Source of the DNA: Hypsibius dujardini
Lineage: Eukaryota > Tardigrada > Eutardigrada > Parachela > Hypsibiidae
Length of the DNA: 23,050 nucleotides
Reading direction: 5' to 3'
Assembly (NCBI GenBank): GCA_001579985.1
Contig: LRSR01009342.1
Location: 1 to 23,050 of the forward strand
Under the pieces are notes generated by a model. That model saw nothing but the letters and a program-made list of their open reading frames with translations, was not told the DNA's origin and searched no databases. Shown piece after piece: positions 19,445 to 23,050 of the stretch. The translations under genes were made by a program, and so were the position numbers. Numbering within the stretch: the stretch's first letter is position 1; each line of letters begins with the position of its first letter.

Positions 19445-19972
19445 AGGCCACCAAAGTCCGAGGTACTTACACATGTACATACTGATAGGGAGCTTGCAGC
19501 TGGACAGTTAATCACCAACCAATTGAATTACATATAACTGAATTTGTTTATGTTCTTTTTCAGATGAGGCAATTGAAAAGGAGCTTTTCGTCCAAGGATG
19601 TAAATATAGTTTTGAGATGCCGCTGTGTCGCCATTACGATGTCCCTCTGCATTTTTAAGGTTGGAATTAAGGGTATGGGCAGGATTGTTGATTTTTTTAT
19701 TGCTTTTGTTGATTTTTGAATTTGTATATATTTTTGGACTATGAATGTTTAATGGGTATGCACGATATTCCTTGCCCACGGATTGCAAGCTGCAGGTCGG
19801 CTCAACCGTCGCAAAGCGATTATTATCTGTAGAATCTATCCATATGATGCGGTTGAGGGGCGGGGCCTCCACGTGTTAAGAACTGCTTTTCTTTGGAGAT
19901 GCCGAAAATATTAAAATGGCGGACGTGCCTTGTAAAATAGATCACTTAATGCAGTGGGCGATCTGACAAAAT
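19445..19972 (+). other. 3' flank of copy B and spacer
   Basis: The spliced 3' UTR pattern of gene A is retained: donor GT at 19463, acceptor ending at 19563, and a conserved segment from 19564 to about 19735. From there to 19972 nothing is recognisable, and no equivalent of the 14226-14509 MITE is present. Confidence 0.5.
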
Positions 19973-20585
19973 GACGGAAGGATCGACCGAGTTGGGAGCG
20001 GCTGCTGTACAAGCGGTCGGTATGGTGGGTGATCCGTCCAAGTGACGGAAGGATCCAGCGATTTTGGGGCGGCTGATGCGAGAAACATGTTCGGAAACTA
20101 TGTGGTTCGACGGTCCGTCACAATGACGGTTTGACGGTCCGTCTGTGTGACGGAAGGATCAACCAAGTCGGGGACGGTTGGCGCACTGACAACCGTTGTG
20201 GTTGAACGGTCCGTCACAATGACGGTTTGACTGGCTAGGTGGTCCGTCGGAGTGACTGAGTCCGGTCCGTCTGAGTTGAACGGTCCGTCACAATGACGGT
20301 TTGACTGGTTCGACGGTCCGTCCATGTGACGGAAGGATTGACCCAGTTAGGGACGGTTGGCGCACTGACAACCGTTGTGGTTGAACGGTCCGTCACAATG
20401 ACGGTTTAACTGGGTGGGCGGTCCGTCATTATGACGGTTTGACGGTCCGTCCGTGTGACAGAAGGATCAACCCAGTTGGGGACGGTTGGCGCACTGACGA
20501 GCGTTGTGGTTGAACGGTCCGTCGGTCCGTCACAATGACGGTTTGACTGGCTGGGCGGTCCGTCGGAGTGACTGAGTCTGGTAGA
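19973..20585. repeat. Palindromic CCGTCACAATGACGG minisatellite
   Basis: The palindrome CCGTCACAATGACGG occurs at 20115, 20211, 20285, 20390 and 20527, plus a variant with TT for CA at 20423. Around it, longer units recur: GGACGGTTGGCGCACTGAC three times, GTGACGGAAGGAT several times, and GGTCCGTCGGAGTGACTGAG twice. The array is GC-rich, irregular and noncoding. ORFs read from it are repeat artefacts. Confidence 0.9.
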
Positions 20586-20744
20586 ATCTCCGTGCAGACA
20601 GAAGTGGCCTCCGGCCTGAGTGATATCACCAATTACTCAATTGATCACTTGCTACATTAGTCATACTTGCTGATCATGCAGCGAGACTAAGCGTCTCCAT
20701 GGCTGAGAGGGTGTTCGACTTATAGTGAGTCACAGAGCTACTGG
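20586..20744. other. Short spacer
   Basis: Non-repetitive sequence between the minisatellite and the conserved flank of gene C. No feature recognised. Confidence 0.5.
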
Positions 20745-20958
20745 AAACCGGTGTCTATATTTACGCCGGAGTTTCATTGAGAACATTGCGGCGTATGCTG
20801 CGTCAGTCTCCGTCTTAAATGTACTGTGTGTACAATACAGCTTGTACGACCCAGTTTGAAAACATCATGAAGCTCGTTTATTTCTAGAACTTCGGCAGTC
20901 TTTGGTGTTATTGTGGTGGGACGACGAAAGCACGCGTGTTTTACACATTTTTATATCG
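20745..20958 (+). promoter_or_regulatory. Conserved 5' flank of gene C (shared with copy B)
   Basis: Matches the B flank across AAACCGGTGTCTNTATTTACGC, TTGTACGACCCAGTTTGAAA and GTGTTATTGTGGTGGGACGA. It lies about 300 bp upstream of the gene C ATG and contains no long ORF. Conservation in the same position relative to two gene copies suggests promoter or 5' UTR, but simple co-duplication would look the same. Confidence 0.5.
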
Positions 20959-21027
20959 ATTGTCTGAAGGTATTATCAATGGTTTAATAGCTTGATTTGT
21001 AGATGGAGACATTGGTTTGATTAATGA

Positions 21028-21199
21028 TATGAGGAGAAGTCTTTATTTCGGCTCACCCTCCAGTTGGTCGATAAATCGGCTCACTCCTGGGTTTCTCTTT
21101 GATGGCAGGTGCTTGATTGGTTGATTTTCTGTAAGATTTGAGTGAGCCGATTTATCGACCAAATAGAGGGTGAGCCGAAATACAGATTTCACCTCATAC
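21028..21199. mobile_element. MITE-like palindromic element, copy 2
   Basis: The ends TATGAGG and CCTCATA continue into complementary arms of about 60 bp (TTTCGGCTCACCCTCCA with its inverse; GATAAATCGGCTCACTC with GAGTGAGCCGATTTATC). The same family is present at 3096-3338. This copy lacks most of one inner arm. It lies 55 bp upstream of the gene C start codon. Confidence 0.8.
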
Positions 21200-21253
21200 A
21201 TTTATCTTCTAGAAGGGAAGGTGGTCTGCTGAAACAACTCACGCGAAAGAAAG

Positions 21254-23050
21254 ATGCTACCAACACAACACGTCAGACTGATGATGGAGCAGCCGGAGGA
21301 GACGTATCCGGAGATGCGACGACTCTTCTACAATCGTGTTCGACCCCGCATTGAGGATCACTTTTTAACGGTACATTCGGGCGAGGCATCTGTGACGGAA
21401 CTGCAGGAGGAGATGAAACAGTCGATGGCGGACTACGCAGCGACAGCGCCGGTGAGCTTGCACTACGACAACGTGGATCTCTCGTTGACGACTCCGATGG
21501 AGCCGCTTGCGACCTGGAAGACGGCCGACGGAGTGGTCTATGCAATCCGGGTAAACCAAGAGGAACGACGGTGGCGGCTGCACATGGTGGGCCCGATGGA
21601 GAAGCTCAAGGTGCGTGAAGTCCAACAGTTTGAGCCTTCTTTCTTGGGGCGATTTTCAAGAGACGAATTTCAAGCAAAACGGGATATTCCATTGTTCGTA
21701 AATTGACGGTCGTTTTTGGCCCAAGCCTCTTTCAGACGCGGTGTATAACGCCTGGAGCCACTTCTACCCGAACAACCCCCGGTCACCCATCTGGGATCCC
21801 GCCGAGCTGGTGAAGCTGATCAAGCAAGCCACCGAGCTCAACATGTGGTCACGAAGAGCGTATCCATACGCCCTTTTGGCCGATCAAGCCTACCAATTCC
21901 CCGCGGACCCGACGACACTTCCGGCCACCTGGCAACTCGTCCAGCAGTTCCCCGTCGAAGGTGGGAACCTGTTTACCGTCTGCTACAGCTCCCCACGCAA
22001 CGAAGTCGCACTCCTGATCAAGGGCACGAACAATCGGAGGAACTACCTCACTGACTTGTGGTTCACCCTGACCAGCTGCTGTGGGTCGGAGTACACAGTC
22101 TGTGGCGAGGTCTGCTGCTGCTGCGGTACCCGGTTTCCCGGCCTGCGTGAAGCGCTCGAAATCGGGCGAGCTCTTCAGAATGCCCGGAGCGGCGTGCCGA
22201 TCGAAAGATCCAAGACCGTTGGCGAGGACTTTGTGGAGAAACTCGGGAAGCTGCAGATCAACCACATCACGATTGTCGGTCATTCTCTGGGTGGCCTAAT
22301 CACCGAGATGGTCGCCATCAAGGTAAGCTGTCGGTCATCGTTCGGTCCCTTGAAATTAATGAATAAATCATTGACCGATTGAGAGGTGTGAGGGGGCCTG
22401 GTGGGGGGGGGGAGCTGCCCATCCCCCCCCTTGGCAAACGGATCAATCTATCACAGAAAGTTAATGTGTGTTTGTGTTTCTGCTTATGCAAAAGTTTTGG
22501 GTCGAAAATCGGATCTTCCACCCTTCTGCTTGGCTTACATTTATAATAATGTTTACAGTTATCTTCCAACTTACAGTTAGGCTTGCCCGGCGAAAGCTTT
22601 GACAGTCCCGGCTGTCGTGACAGCTCCATCATGTCGGAGGAGGAATACCAGACCGCTCTCGCCGAAGGTCGCGTCCGTGTGAACTGCTACTTCAGTGAGC
22701 CGCACGTCATCAACACCGTCAACCCTCATCCGGGGGAGGTGCTGTGGCAGCTCTCGGTGCCGGATAAATTTACGGCGGACCGAACCGAACAAGACCGAAG
22801 ACAGTTGCGCCCTCGAAGAAACCCTCTAGCTAGGGTACGGCTCACGTATCGCTACCTCAGATGTGGGTTGCAGTGGACCCTTGCTCGGCATAGCATGACT
22901 GCTATCGCAGACTATTTAAGCGGCCTTCCCGCGGAACGGACTGAGCACTCCACCTGGCCGACCTTGAACAGGAAGAATGCCGTGTATCTCCTGATCGGGA
23001 AGCACCAGCGAGATCGGTGTCCCTACGAGGATGACCTTTCTTTTGAGAAA
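21254..23050 (+). CDS. Lipase class 3-like alpha/beta-hydrolase, gene C (5' part, runs off the window)
   Basis: Exons 21254-21610, 21726-22322 and 22577 to at least 23050 give 476 residues in one frame. ATG 21254 (AAAGATG) precedes EQPEETYPEMRRLF, which aligns with TQPEEVYLEMHRVF of gene A. Landmarks: PLATWKTADGVVY, LLIKGTNNRRN, a Cys-rich insert (CGEVCCCCGTRFPG), GHSLGG with Ser306, ESFDSPGCRDSS, EPHVINTVNPHPG, then ERTEHSTWPTL. Residues 1-318 have the same length as in A. Introns differ: C has no break at A's introns 1, 2 and 4, shares intron 3 (22323-22576), and has a private 115-bp intron (21611-21725, acceptor CCCAAG, chosen because PLSDAVYNAW then aligns with PIPDAIWNAW and the unspliced frame stops at 21704). 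Codons look GC-richer than A or B. The frame is open with no lesions, so this is the copy most likely to be fully functional. Enzyme activity is inferred from the motif only. Confidence 0.88.

Noticed and set aside
19973-20585. CRISPR-like array
   Set aside because: The palindromic units have no constant spacing and no unique spacers, and the genomic context is eukaryotic.
21726-21735. Acceptor CTCTTTCAG at 21735 for the gene C intron
   Set aside because: It looks stronger than CCCAAG but gives the wrong reading frame for DAVYNAW; the acceptor ending at 21725 keeps frame and alignment.

Overview
This window looks like nuclear DNA of an invertebrate animal. The coding sequence is split by GT-AG introns, introns and spacers are AT-rich while exons are GC-richer, the window is crowded with small inverted-repeat elements (MITE-like) and degenerate GACA/CTGT tracts, and the first gene is an animal-type full-length multidrug ABC transporter. 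I cannot name the species or phylum from sequence alone. All genes recognised lie on the + strand. I saw no rRNA, tRNA, CRISPR array or bacterial operon signal.

Region 1 (1-6929) is the 3' part of an ABCB/P-glycoprotein-type gene. Eight exons join in consistent phase into 765 residues: the end of NBD1, a charged linker, TMD2 and NBD2. Its introns hold two inverted-repeat elements, one of which has a relative at 21028-21199, plus a CTGT microsatellite. A near-duplicate of the last splice acceptor lies 49 bp upstream of the real one.

Region 2 (6930-9590) is a spacer. It has an AT-rich microsatellite, a pair of about 420-bp direct repeats, a 110-bp palindrome and a possible TATA promoter.

Region 3 (9591-23050) is a tandem family of three lipase class 3-like (alpha/beta-hydrolase) genes, here called A, B and C. 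Gene A (9591-13899) rebuilds to 10 exons and 735 residues, but one splice donor is lost. Copy B (15344-19444) is very similar to A but damaged: exon 1 is missing, exon 2 has a 1-bp insertion, exon 5 holds a 358-bp MITE, and the exon 6 donor is lost. Its 5' flank resembles that of C rather than A, so it looks chimeric. Gene C (21254 to the window end) is more divergent, lacks three of A's introns and has one A lacks. A and C are nevertheless collinear to the residue: the GHSLGG serine is residue 306 in both.

The best material for a second look is evolutionary. The tandem copies serve as each other's empty sites for two MITE insertions, show intron gain or loss between neighbours, and decay at different splice sites. 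The MITE inside B's exon 5 could be removed in frame if the GT of its own target-site duplication acts as a splice donor.
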